The translations under genes and the position numbers were made by a program. From JANQOH01 sp965201115 (lineage in GTDB: Bacteria > Pseudomonadota > Alphaproteobacteria > UBA7887): a stretch of 64,000 nucleotides of DNA. Every line of letters starts with the position of its first letter. The stretch's first letter is position 1. The notes beneath the pieces were generated by a model. That model did no database searches and was not told where the DNA came from. It saw nothing but the letters and a program-made list of their open reading frames with translations. The stretch is taken from contig OZ241745.1 of the NCBI GenBank assembly GCA_965201115.1, forward strand, positions 1,240,001 through 1,304,000, written 5' to 3'. Below, one piece after another: positions 8,314 through 16,816 of the stretch.

Positions 8314-9380
8314 GGGGCCGACGCGGCGTCGAAATCCGGCGCGCCCGCCCACTCGACGCCCGGCGCCTCCGTTACGACGCCGATGCGCCAAGGCGCTTCG
8401 CCCGCCGCGGCGAAGGCCGCCGCCACGGCGTCCGCGGCTTCGGGCGCGGCGACCGCGACCATCCCGACGCCGCAATTGAAGGTGCGCAGCATTTCGCGCG
8501 TCTCGACGCGCCCCGCGCGGGCGAGCCATGCGAAGGCCGGCGGCGCGGGCCGCGAGGCGAGATCGACGCGGGCGCCGAGGCCGCCGAGCGCGCGCGGAAG
8601 ATTCTCCGTTATCCCGCCGCCGGTGATGTGGGCGAACGCCTTGACGCCCGCGGGCAGGGCCGTGCGCGCGGCCCTGACATAGATCTTCGTCGGCTCCAAA
8701 AGCGCCTCCGCCAGCGGAACTCCCGGCGCGAAGGGCGCCGGCGCCTCCCACGCAAGGCCGCGTTCGGCGACGATCCGCCGGATCAGCGAAAACCCGTTGG
8801 CGTGAAACCCGCTCGAGGCGAGGCCGACAAGCGCGTCGCCCGGCCGGATATCCGCGCGCGGCAGCAGGCGGTCGCGCTCCACCGCGCCGACCGCGAACCC
8901 CGCCAGGTCGTAATGGCCGGCCCGGTACAGGCCCGGCATTTCGGCGGTTTCGCCGCCGATCAGCGCGCACCCCGCGCGGCGGCAGCCCTCGGCGATGCCG
9001 GCGACGACCTCCGCGGCCTCCTCGACCGCCAGCGCGCCGGAGGCGTAATAGTCGAGAAAGAACAGCGGCTCCGCGCCGTGAACGACCAAGTCGTTAACGC
9101 ACATGGCGACGAGATCGACGCCGATCCCGCCGCGCCGCCCGGTCTCGGCGGCGAGAAGCGCCTTGGTGCCCACACCGTCGGCGGCGGCGACGAGAAGCGG
9201 ATCGCGCCAGCCGGCGGCGGCGAGATCGAACGCGCCGCCGAACCCGCCCAGCGCCGCGCTCGCGCCCGGGCGCGCGGTGCGCGCCGCGAGCGGCGCGATG
9301 CGCCGCACCAGCGCCGCGCCGCGGTCGATATCGACCCCCGCGCCGCGATAATCGTGGGTATGCCCGCCGGAGCCGGTCAT
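8310..9380 (-). CDS. purM: Phosphoribosylformylglycinamidine cyclo-ligase
   Basis: PurM makes AIR from FGAM with ATP, the fifth step of purine synthesis. The 356-aa sequence has the conserved N-terminal YRGAGVDIDRG, FGGAFDL, LLVAAADGVGTK, ALIGGETAEMPG, LVGLASSGFHANGFSLIRR and HITGGGITENLPR. The ATG at 9380 begins MTGSGGHTHDYRGAGV, the expected N-terminus; an in-frame Met 18 codons upstream lies within the promoter region. It is the first gene of purM-purN. Confidence 0.96.
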   Translation of the reverse strand: MTGSGGHTHDYRGAGVDIDRGAALVRRIAPLAARTARPGASAALGGFGGAFDLAAAGWRDPLLVAAADGVGTKALLAAETGRRGGIGVDLVAMCVNDLVVHGAEPLFFLDYYASGALAVEEAAEVVAGIAEGCRRAGCALIGGETAEMPGLYRAGHYDLAGFAVGAVERDRLLPRADIRPGDALVGLASSGFHANGFSLIRRIVAERGLAWEAPAPFAPGVPLAEALLEPTKIYVRAARTALPAGVKAFAHITGGGITENLPRALGGLGARVDLASRPAPPAFAWLARAGRVETREMLRTFNCGVGMVAVAAPEAADAVAAAFAAAGEAPWRIGVVTEAPGVEWAGAPDFDAASAP

Positions 9381-9397
9381 GATATGGTGCGCCGCAA

Positions 9398-10777
9398 ATG
9401 CAGAGGACTGTAGCGCATACGGGCGGGCTTGCAACGGGCGGCTCGTTGCCGGGGGCGTCGGCGCCTCGCTGGCGCGCGCGGCGGGGTGCGCTCGCGCGCG
9501 CCGCCGCGCCAGCGCTTGCGCTCGCCTTGGCGCTGGCGGCGCCGGCGGGGCGGGCCGACCTGTTCTCCGTCGCCGGCCTCACCGTGGATGTGGAGGCCGA
9601 GAGCGCCGAGGCGGCGCGGCGGAAAGCGGTCGCCATCGCCGCCGGGCGGGCGCTCGACGCCATGCTGCGCAAACTCACGCGCGAAGCCGACGCCTACAAA
9701 CTGCCGATACTCGAACCGCAAGCGGTGACCGAACTGGTGCGCGGCTACGAGGTCACCAACGAACGGCGCTCGGAACTGCGCTATATCGGCGAGTTCACCT
9801 TCCGCTTCGACCCGGGCGGCGTGCGCGCGCTGTTGCGCGAGGCGGCGATTCCCTATGCCGAAACCCGCAGCCCGCCGCTGCTCGTGCTGCCGGTCATGGA
9901 GGCCGGCGGCGGCCCCGTGTTGTGGGATTCGCCCAATCCGTGGCGCGAGGCGTGGCAACGCCTGAACTGGCGCGACCGGCTTGTGCAGCTGCTGCTGCCG
10001 TGGGGCGATCTCGAGGACTTGACGGGCATTTCCGCCATGCAGGCGCTGACCGGCGACGGGCCGCGCCTTGACGCGCTGGCCCAACGCTACGGCGCCGCGG
10101 GGGTGCTGGTGGCCGCGGCGCGCGCCGGCGCGAAGGAGATCGCGGTGGAGGTCCGCCCGCGCGGCGCGCCGGTCGCGGCGCCCGCGCGCAACATGCTGCC
10201 CGCCGGCGATGCCGACCCGTGGCTCGGCGCGGCGGAATGGGTTGCGGGCGAGATCGAGCGCAGCTGGAAGCTCGGAAATTTGCTCGAATACGGCGAATCG
10301 ACGGCGCTCGACGCCATCGCCGCGCTGAAGGGACGCGAGGGCTGGCTCGCGCTGCGCCGCGCCCTCGCGGCCCTGCGGCAGGTGGAGCGCGTGGAGGTGC
10401 ATGCGCTGAGCACCGCGCAGGCGGCGTTGACTCTGCATTATCTGGGCGCGGAGGCGGCGCTGCGCGCGGCGCTGGCGGTGCGCGGCTTTTCGCTGCGCCC
10501 CGCGCCCGGCGGCCCGGCGCGCATAACCGCCGCCGCGGCGGAGGAAGAGGACGGAGCGGCGCCGCCGGAGGACCGGCCGCCCGCGCTCGCGCCGGACGAC
10601 CCCGTCGCCAGGGCGCTGTCGGTCCTGCCGGCGCCCCCGGAGGCCGAGCCGCCCATCGTTCCCGCGCCTTCCGGGGCGGTTCCTTACGAGCGCCCGCCGG
10701 AGCCCGGCGGCGCCGAGCCGCCGCCGCCGCCGTCGCAAGACGCGCCCCCGATCATCGACGATTTGGCGATCGAATGA
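9398..10777 (+). CDS. DUF2066 domain exported protein
   Basis: A 459-aa protein of the DUF2066 family, found beside perM and hda in alphaproteobacteria and of unknown function. A hydrophobic signal-type segment ends near residue 53 (LALALALAAPAGRA), then the domain begins DLFSVAGLTVDVEAESAEAAR, with VRGYEVTNERRS and FRFDPGGVRALL as typical blocks. The C-terminal 90 or so residues are Pro/Glu/Ala-rich and probably disordered. The first 30 residues before the signal segment look non-native; with only 17 bp between this ATG and purM, a later start (for instance TTG at 9446) is plausible. No better start codon with a clear binding site is seen. Confidence 0.8.
   Translation: MQRTVAHTGGLATGGSLPGASAPRWRARRGALARAAAPALALALALAAPAGRADLFSVAGLTVDVEAESAEAARRKAVAIAAGRALDAMLRKLTREADAYKLPILEPQAVTELVRGYEVTNERRSELRYIGEFTFRFDPGGVRALLREAAIPYAETRSPPLLVLPVMEAGGGPVLWDSPNPWREAWQRLNWRDRLVQLLLPWGDLEDLTGISAMQALTGDGPRLDALAQRYGAAGVLVAAARAGAKEIAVEVRPRGAPVAAPARNMLPAGDADPWLGAAEWVAGEIERSWKLGNLLEYGESTALDAIAALKGREGWLALRRALAALRQVERVEVHALSTAQAALTLHYLGAEAALRAALAVRGFSLRPAPGGPARITAAAAEEEDGAAPPEDRPPALAPDDPVARALSVLPAPPEAEPPIVPAPSGAVPYERPPEPGGAEPPPPPSQDAPPIIDDLAIE
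9407..9434 (-). promoter_or_regulatory. Candidate purMN promoter
   Basis: On the minus strand TTGCAA (9434-9429) and TACAGT (9412-9407) are separated by 16 bp and lie 26 bp upstream of the purM ATG. It falls inside the annotated 5-prime end of the divergent DUF2066 gene, which suggests that gene may start further downstream than 9398. Confidence 0.45.
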
Positions 10778-10832
10778 CGACCGGCATGGCCCCAGCCCCG
10801 CGTTGCCGGGCCGACGGCGGCGGCCGCGCGCC

Positions 10833-11888
10833 GTGAACCGGTTTCTCTTCTGGATCGGCGTGCTGGCCGCGTTCGTGGCGGCGGTGACGCTCTTGCGGGC
10901 GATATTGCTGCCGTTCGTCGCCGGGATGGCGCTCGCCTATCTGCTCGACCCGCCCACCGACCGGCTGGAAAAGCGTATCGGGCGCCCGGCGGCGACTACC
11001 GCGGTGCTCGCGGCGTTTATCGCCGCGGTGCTCGCCGCCGTACTCCTGTTCGTGCCGCTGATCGAGCAGCAGGTCGTGGGCTTCGCGAAACGCCTGCCGG
11101 ACCTGCTCCAGGCCGCCAACGAGGGGATCGGCAAACTGTTGACGGCGGCGTCGGATCGGCTGGCGCCGACCGACGCGGGCGCGTTCGACCAGGCGCTGCA
11201 AGCGCTGCAGGCGCAACTCGCCGACTGGAGCGTGCAGGCCCTGCGCGGGGTGTATTCCTCGGGCGTCGCCGCGCTCAACCTCCTCGGCCTCGCGGTCATT
11301 ACCCCCGTCGTCGCGTGGTATCTGCTGAACGACTGGGACCGGCTGGTCGCATACGTCAACACGCTGCTGCCGCGCGGCAGCGCGGAAGAGATACGCAAAC
11401 AGGCGCGCGAGATCGACGCGCGGCTGGCGGGGTTCGTCCGCGGCCAGGCGATGGTCTGCCTGCTTCTCGGCAGCGCCTACGCCGTGGTGCTCGAGGCGCT
11501 GGGGCTGAACTACGGCCTGGTGGTGGGGCTGGCGGCGGGGCTGATCTCCTTCATCCCGTTTATCGGCGCCGCCGTCGGCCTGTTTCTGTCGGCGGGGTTC
11601 GGCTACCTCCAGTTCGGCTGGTCCGTCGAGCCGTTCCTGATGGCGCTCGTCTTCGTCGCCGGGCAGGCGGTGGAAACCTATATCCTGACGCCGCGGCTGG
11701 TAGGGAGCCGCGTGGGCCTGCATCCGGTGTGGGTCATGTTCGCGGTGCTCGCCGGCGGGGCGCTGTTCGGGTTTCTCGGCATGTTGATCGGCGTTCCCGT
11801 GGCCGCCGCGGTGGGGGTGCTGGCCCGATTCGCGATCGACCGCTACAAGGCGAGCGCGTTGTATCGTGGCGGGGACGCGGAGGAGTGA
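10833..11888 (+). CDS. AI-2E family (PerM-type) membrane permease
   Basis: A 351-aa polytopic membrane protein of the AI-2E transporter family (Pfam AI-2E_transport). Typical features are paired N-terminal helices, PFVAGMALAYLLDPPTDRLE, a central amphipathic region, then TPVVAWYLLNDWDRL, FVRGQAMVCLLLGSAYAV, LAAGLISFIPFIGAAVGL and VGSRVGLHPVWVMFAVLAGG. Substrate is not established for the family as a whole; members act in sodium-proton exchange or export. GTG at 10833 opens directly on VNRFLFW; a TTG start 30 bases upstream is possible. It overlaps the next gene by four bases. Confidence 0.88.
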   Translation: MNRFLFWIGVLAAFVAAVTLLRAILLPFVAGMALAYLLDPPTDRLEKRIGRPAATTAVLAAFIAAVLAAVLLFVPLIEQQVVGFAKRLPDLLQAANEGIGKLLTAASDRLAPTDAGAFDQALQALQAQLADWSVQALRGVYSSGVAALNLLGLAVITPVVAWYLLNDWDRLVAYVNTLLPRGSAEEIRKQAREIDARLAGFVRGQAMVCLLLGSAYAVVLEALGLNYGLVVGLAAGLISFIPFIGAAVGLFLSAGFGYLQFGWSVEPFLMALVFVAGQAVETYILTPRLVGSRVGLHPVWVMFAVLAGGALFGFLGMLIGVPVAAAVGVLARFAIDRYKASALYRGGDAEE

Positions 11889-12589
11889 GCGCCGCGTCCG
11901 CCGCGCACGCGCAGCGCGCCCTTGCGTTCGAGCCGCTCGCCGCGGCCGGCGCCGGCGATTTCCACGTGGGCGCCGCGAATCGCGAGGCCGCGGCGTGGAT
12001 CGAGGCGTGGCCGCGCTGGCCGGCGCCGGGGCTCGCCGTGTACGGACCGCCCGGCTGCGGCAAGAGCCATCTGCTGGCCGTCTGGGCGCGCCGCGCGCAA
12101 GCCGCGGTAGTAGAAGCGCGCAACTTGCGGCGCGCGCTCCCCGGCCTGCTCGCCGGCGCGCGCGCGGCGGCCATCGACGGCGCCGGCCCCGGCGTGGACG
12201 AACGCGCGTTGCTGCATCTCTACAACGCCATCGCGGCGCGGCGCGGCAGCCTGTTGCTGAGCGCAACCGCGCCGCCGGCGGAATGGCCCGTCGCGCTGCC
12301 CGATCTGCGCTCGCGCCTGCGCGCGCTGCCGACGGTCGCCATCGCCGAGCCCGACGACGATCTGCTGGCCGCGGTGCTCGTAAAATTGTTCGCCGACCGG
12401 CAGACGGCGGTCGCGCCGGCGCCGATCGGCTATCTTGTCGGGCGCATGGAGCGCTCCTTCGCCGCGGCGCGGCGGACGGTCGCGCTTCTCGACCGCGCCG
12501 CATGCGAACGGCGGCGCGCCGTCACCGTCCCGTTCGTGCGGGAAATCCTGCCTTCCGGCGAGGCGGAAGGCCCTGCGAAAGGAGATTGA
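11885..12589 (+). CDS. hdaA: Hda-like DnaA-related ATPase
   Basis: A 234-aa protein matching the AAA part of DnaA, as in HdaA, the factor that with the sliding clamp stimulates ATP hydrolysis on DnaA and so limits replication initiation. It has QRALAFEP at the N-terminus, Walker A GPPGCGKSHLL, a reduced Walker B around AAIDGAGPG, and sensor-like LRSRLRALPTVAIAEPDDDL. There is no DnaA domain IV, so it is not DnaA. The context next to the AI-2E permease is standard in alphaproteobacteria. The GTG start overlaps the permease stop. A clamp-binding motif at the N-terminus is not obvious to me. Confidence 0.85.
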   Translation: MSAASAAHAQRALAFEPLAAAGAGDFHVGAANREAAAWIEAWPRWPAPGLAVYGPPGCGKSHLLAVWARRAQAAVVEARNLRRALPGLLAGARAAAIDGAGPGVDERALLHLYNAIAARRGSLLLSATAPPAEWPVALPDLRSRLRALPTVAIAEPDDDLLAAVLVKLFADRQTAVAPAPIGYLVGRMERSFAAARRTVALLDRAACERRRAVTVPFVREILPSGEAEGPAKGD

Positions 12590-12591
12590 CC

Positions 12592-13371
12592 ATGGACCTG
12601 GGCCTGTCGGGCCGCAAGGCGATCGTTTGCGCGTCGAGCAAGGGGCTCGGGCGCGCCTGCGCAATGTCTCTCGCGCGCGAGGGCGCCGGCGTAACCATCG
12701 CCGCGCGCACGCCCGGACCGCTGGAAGCGACCGCGGCGGAAATCCGCGCCGCGACCGGCGTGGAAGTCAACGCGGTCGCCTGCGACGTGACCGGCCCCGA
12801 GGGCCAGCGCGCGCTGCTCGCCGCCTGCCCGGAGCCGGACATACTCGTCAACAACGCCGGCGGCCCGCCGCCGGGCGATTTCCGCGACTGGTCGCGCGAA
12901 GACTGGATGCGCGGCGTGACCGCCAACATGCTCGCGCCGATCGAACTCATCAAGGCGACCGTCGACGGGATGATCGCGCGCAAGTTCGGGCGCATCGTCA
13001 ACATCACCTCGGCCGCGACGAAAAGCCCGATTCCCGAGCTCGGCATGTCGAACGGCGCGCGCACCGGCCTTGCCGGGTTCGTCGCCGGGCTCGCGCGCCA
13101 GACGGTGGCGCATAACGTCACGATCAACTGCATCCTGCCCGGGCCGTTCGACACCGATCGCCTGCGCGGGAATATCCGCTTCCGCGCCGAACAGGCGGGC
13201 GAATCGGAGGAGACGATCGCCGCGCGGGCGGCGGCGGCCAACCCCGCCGGGCGGTTCGGCGACCCCGCCGAGTTCGGCGACGCCTGCGCGTTTCTGTGCG
13301 GCGCGCAAATGGGCTTCGTCACCGGCCAGCACTTCCTGATGGACGGAGGCGCGTTCCGGGGCACGTTCTGA
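12592..13371 (+). CDS. SDR family protein lacking the Tyr-Lys catalytic pair
   Basis: A 259-aa short-chain dehydrogenase/reductase fold protein. The cofactor loop is ASSKGLGRA (14-22), followed by DVTGPEG, the ILVNNAGG segment, and Ser140 in VNITSAATKSP. At the place of the catalytic Tyr-x3-Lys the sequence reads SNGAR, with Ser153 and Arg157. The C-terminal segment GFVTGQHFLMDGG is typical of FabG-like enzymes. An AAAGGAG site lies before the ATG. It belongs to a variant SDR subgroup annotated as oxidoreductases; without Tyr/Lys, classic hydride-transfer chemistry is doubtful. Confidence 0.85.
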   Translation: MDLGLSGRKAIVCASSKGLGRACAMSLAREGAGVTIAARTPGPLEATAAEIRAATGVEVNAVACDVTGPEGQRALLAACPEPDILVNNAGGPPPGDFRDWSREDWMRGVTANMLAPIELIKATVDGMIARKFGRIVNITSAATKSPIPELGMSNGARTGLAGFVAGLARQTVAHNVTINCILPGPFDTDRLRGNIRFRAEQAGESEETIAARAAAANPAGRFGDPAEFGDACAFLCGAQMGFVTGQHFLMDGGAFRGTF

Positions 13372-13409
13372 ACCGCCGCGCCGGCGCGGAGCGCGGGGCG
13401 CGGCCCGCC

Positions 13410-14900
13410 GTGGCGGGGTGGACGGCGGCCGTCTGCGCGGTCGTCGATATAGGCTCGAACTCGGTCCGCCTGGCGATATTCGACGGCGCGCGCCGCGCCG
13501 CCCCGCCGCTGTACAACGAAAAATCCATGTGCGGCCTGGGCCGCGGCCTGCGCGAGACCGGGCGCCTGGACCCAAGCGGCGCGGCGCGCGCGCTCGCGCA
13601 GATCGAGCGTTTCGCCGCGCTGCTTCGCGACAAGGGCATCGCGCAAGTCGACGCGGTGGCCACCGCGGCGGTGCGCGACGCGGAAGACGGCGCGGCGTTC
13701 GCGGCGGAAATCGAGCGGCGCTCCGGCCTGCGCGTGCGCGTGCTGTCCGGCGCCGAGGAGGCCGAGCTGGCGGCGCGCGGCGTGCTCGGCGGCGAGCCCG
13801 GCGCCCACGGCGTCATGGGCGACCTGGGCGGCGGCAGTCTGGAGCTGGTGCGCCTCGACCGCGGCGCCGTGCGCGAACACGCGACCCTGCCCCTCGGCGC
13901 GCTCGCGCTGGCGGCGGAAACGAAAGGCGACGCCCGCCGCGCGCGCGGCCCGATCGACGAGGCGCTTGCGGGGCTGCCGTGGCTCGACGCCGCGGCCGGC
14001 GCCGATCTCTACGCCGTCGGCGGCAACTGGCGCGCGCTGGCCCGCATCCATATGCACCGCGCCGACTACCCCCTGCGCATAATCCATCGTTACACGCTCC
14101 CCGCGCGCGAACTGGCGCGCCTGGTTTCGCTTGTCGCGACGCAAAGCGCCGAATCGCTCGAGCGCGCGGGCGGCGCGCCGCGCCGGCGCGCCGCCCTGCT
14201 GCCCTTTTCCGCGCTGGCGATGGAGCGCCTGCTGCGCCGCGCCCGGCCGCGCCGCGTGACGTTTTCCGCCCTCGGCCTGCGCGAGGGGCTGGCGCTCGCG
14301 CGGCTGCCGCCGGAAACGCGCGCCGAAGACCCGCTGCTCGCCGCCTGCCGCGGCATCGCCGAACGCGCGGCGCGGGCGCCCGCATACGGCGAGGAGCTCG
14401 CGCCGTGGACCGACGCCCTGTTTCCCGGCGAGACCGCGCCGCGCCGCCGCCTGCGCCGCGCCGCCTGCCTCGTCGCCGATATCGGCTGGCGCGCCCATCC
14501 GGAATACCGCGCCGAACAGGCGGCGCTGGAGATACTGCGCGCGCCGGAACTGCACGCGAGCCACGCCGAGCGCTGCTTCCTCGCCCGCGCGGCGTGCGTC
14601 CGCTATACAGGCGCGGAAAGCGGCGCGCTCGGGCGCGCCGAAAGCCTGCTCGGCGAGGGCGAACGCGCGCGCGCGCGCATTCTCGGCTTGGCGGCGCGCT
14701 TCGCCGCCGCGCTGTCGGGCGGCGGAACGGGCGTTGTCGGGCGCTTTCCGCTGTCTCTCGGCGGCGCGCCGCGCGCGCTGCGCGTGGAGTACGAAAACGG
14801 AGACGCGGCCATGCTGGGGGAGACGGCGATGCGCCGGTTCGAGGCGCTGGCGGCGGCGCTCGGCGCGCGGGCCGAAACGCGCGTCCGCGGCGCGCCGTGA
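13410..14900 (+). CDS. ppx: Ppx/GppA family exopolyphosphatase
   Basis: A 496-aa member of the Ppx/GppA family, which hydrolyses polyphosphate or guanosine pentaphosphate. Actin-like fold motifs include VDIGSNSVRLAIF, TAAVRDAEDG, LSGAEEAELAARGVLGG and GDLGGGSLEL. The C-terminal half contains the HD-like helical domain seen in full-length members (YRAEQAALEIL, RCFLARAACVRY). The GTG at 13410 places VCAVVDIG near the N-terminus. In related genomes ppk often precedes ppx in this cluster; here the position is taken by an SDR gene and no ppk is in the window. Confidence 0.87.
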   Translation: MAGWTAAVCAVVDIGSNSVRLAIFDGARRAAPPLYNEKSMCGLGRGLRETGRLDPSGAARALAQIERFAALLRDKGIAQVDAVATAAVRDAEDGAAFAAEIERRSGLRVRVLSGAEEAELAARGVLGGEPGAHGVMGDLGGGSLELVRLDRGAVREHATLPLGALALAAETKGDARRARGPIDEALAGLPWLDAAAGADLYAVGGNWRALARIHMHRADYPLRIIHRYTLPARELARLVSLVATQSAESLERAGGAPRRRAALLPFSALAMERLLRRARPRRVTFSALGLREGLALARLPPETRAEDPLLAACRGIAERAARAPAYGEELAPWTDALFPGETAPRRRLRRAACLVADIGWRAHPEYRAEQAALEILRAPELHASHAERCFLARAACVRYTGAESGALGRAESLLGEGERARARILGLAARFAAALSGGGTGVVGRFPLSLGGAPRALRVEYENGDAAMLGETAMRRFEALAAALGARAETRVRGAP

Positions 14901-14907
14901 GCGCGCC

Positions 14908-15714
14908 ATGAACCGCCTGCGGGACCGCGCCGCCCTGGTGCTCGGCGCGGGCTCGGTCGCGCCGGGCTGGGGCAACGGCAAGGCGATCTCGGTGCTGTTC
15001 GCGCGCGAGGGCGCAAGCGTTTTCGCCGTCGATCGCGACGAGGCCGCGGCGCGCGAAACCGCGGGGATTATCGCCGGCGAGGGCGGCCGCGCCGCCGCTT
15101 ACGCCGCCGATGTCACCGATTCCGCCGCGCTCGAGGGCGCCGTCGCCGCATGCGTCGAACGGTTCGGGCGCGTCGACGTTCTGGTCAACAATGTCGGCGG
15201 CTCCGCGCCCGGCGGCGTGGAGATGGCCCCCGAGGTTTGGGACCGGCAGATGGAAACGAACCTGCGCTATGTCTATCTCGCGTGCAGGCATGCGCTTCCG
15301 GTCATGGCGCGCCGGGGCGCCGGCGCGGTGGTCAACATCGCCTCGGTCGCCGGGCTGCGCCATATCGGCCACGACTTGGCCGCCTACGCCGCGAGCAAGG
15401 CCGGCCTCATCCAGTTCACGCGCGTTACCGCGGTGAGCTGGGCGGCGAAGGGAATCCGCCTCAACTGCGTGGTTCCGGGCCTGATGCATACGCCGCTGGT
15501 GGCGCACCGCCTGGCCGGCGAGCGCGGCGGCGGCGACGCCGAAGCCCTCATCGCCGCCCGCCACCGCCAGCCGCCGATGGGCCGCATGGGCGACGCCTGG
15601 GACGTCGCATACGCCGCGCTGTTCCTCGCCTGCGACGAATCGAAATACATCACCGGAACGGAAATCGTAGTCGACGGCGGCCTGACCGCCGCATCGCCCC
15701 CGCCCCCCGGCTGA
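14908..15714 (+). CDS. SDR family oxidoreductase
   Basis: A 268-aa classical short-chain dehydrogenase. The nucleotide loop is GAGSVAPGWGNGKAIS, an insertion-bearing version of GxxxGxG, with DRDEAAA after the second strand, DVTDSAA, VLVNNVGG, and an intact Ser...YAASK catalytic set (ASVAGLRHIGHDLAAYAASK). The C-terminus ITGTEIVVDGGLTAA is standard. Substrate cannot be read from sequence. It follows the ppx gene by a few bases and is likely co-transcribed. Confidence 0.9.
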   Translation: MNRLRDRAALVLGAGSVAPGWGNGKAISVLFAREGASVFAVDRDEAAARETAGIIAGEGGRAAAYAADVTDSAALEGAVAACVERFGRVDVLVNNVGGSAPGGVEMAPEVWDRQMETNLRYVYLACRHALPVMARRGAGAVVNIASVAGLRHIGHDLAAYAASKAGLIQFTRVTAVSWAAKGIRLNCVVPGLMHTPLVAHRLAGERGGGDAEALIAARHRQPPMGRMGDAWDVAYAALFLACDESKYITGTEIVVDGGLTAASPPPPG

Positions 15715-15720
15715 CCGCGC

Positions 15721-15763
15721 CGAAGGCGGGGCCCGGGACCGCGGGCATCCTGCCCGCATGTTT
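15721..15763 (+). repeat. Palindromic intergenic repeat, diverged copy
   Basis: Diverged copy of the repeat family between the SDR gene and the panE-like gene: a GGCCCGGGACC segment, stem GCGGGCA with loop TCC and TGCCCGC, then ATGTTT. The pairing A-T inside the stem replaces a G-C pair of the 4039 copy, so the stem is kept. Confidence 0.6.
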
Positions 15764-15852
15764 GCGGCAGTCGAGTCGCCGGCGGGAAAGCGCGGCCGCC
15801 GCCCCCGGCATTATACTCGACGGCGGAAACGAGACGGGGAGGAGCGAGGCGC

Positions 15853-16782
15853 ATGAAGATCGCGGTTATCGGGGCGGGGGCCATGGGGTCGGTGTATGCC
15901 GGGCTGCTCGCCGAGGCGGGGCACGAAGTCTGGGCGGTCGATGTATGGGCCGAACACGTCGCGGCGATCCGCGAAAACGGCCTGCGCATCGAGGGCGCGA
16001 GCGGCGACCGGACGGTGGCCGTGCGGGCGACGCGCGACGCGCGCGACGCGGCGCCGTGCGACCTGGTCGTCCTCGCCACCAAGGCGCGGCATGTGGCGGA
16101 GGCCGCGCGCGCGGCTGTGCTGGCCGGCAAGCCCGGCGCGCCAGTCGTCACCATCCAGAACGGGATCGGCAGCGGCGAGGCCGCAAGCGCCGTTCTCGGC
16201 GCCGGGCGCACGATTATCGGCGTCGCGGGCGGCTTCGGCGCGCGCGTGCTGGCGCCCGGCCATGTGCGCCATGAAGGCATGGAGCTGATCCGCCTCGGCG
16301 AAACCGCCGGCCCGGTCACGCCGCGGCTGGAAGAGGTCGCCGCCGTATGGGCCGGGGCCGGCTTCCGCGTCAAGGCGTTCGACGACATTCACCAACTGGT
16401 GTGGGAAAAACTCATCTGCAACGGAACGTACAGCCCGGTTTGCGCGCTCACCGGGCTGACCGTGGGCGAGGTCATCGACAGCGCCGACGCATGGCCCGTG
16501 GCCGCGGCCTGCGCGCGCGAGGGCGGCGCGGTGGCGCGCGCCAGGGGAATTCGCGTCGAATTCGACGACGCCGAGGCTTATGCGCGGGCCTTCGGACTGA
16601 AAATCCCGCACGGCCGCCCCTCCATGTGGCAGGACATGCAGGCCCGGCGGCCGTGCGAGATCGACGCGATCAACGGCGGCATCGCGCGCGTCGGCCGCGA
16701 GGTCGGCGTCCCGACGCCGACGCACGACGTACTGATTGCGCTGGTAAAGGGCGCGGAAGCCGCCCGCGCCGCGGCGGAGTAG
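15853..16782 (+). CDS. panE: 2-dehydropantoate 2-reductase family protein
   Basis: A 309-aa protein of the ketopantoate reductase family, which reduces ketopantoate with NADPH for pantothenate synthesis. The N-terminus has the dinucleotide motif GAGAMGSVYAGLLAEAGHEV; TIQNGIGSGEAA and WEKLICNGTYSPVCALTGLTVGEV carry the catalytic Lys region; HGRPSMWQDMQARRPCEIDAINGGI is the typical C-terminal block. A GGGAGGAG site precedes the ATG and TATACT at 15812-15817 could be a -10 element. It lies ahead of valine-degradation genes, so a role on another 2-keto or 3-hydroxy acid is possible. Confidence 0.87.
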   Translation: MKIAVIGAGAMGSVYAGLLAEAGHEVWAVDVWAEHVAAIRENGLRIEGASGDRTVAVRATRDARDAAPCDLVVLATKARHVAEAARAAVLAGKPGAPVVTIQNGIGSGEAASAVLGAGRTIIGVAGGFGARVLAPGHVRHEGMELIRLGETAGPVTPRLEEVAAVWAGAGFRVKAFDDIHQLVWEKLICNGTYSPVCALTGLTVGEVIDSADAWPVAAACAREGGAVARARGIRVEFDDAEAYARAFGLKIPHGRPSMWQDMQARRPCEIDAINGGIARVGREVGVPTPTHDVLIALVKGAEAARAAAE

Positions 16783-16816
16783 GCCCGCGGCGGGCGCGGA
16801 GCGGGAGGGGCGGCGC

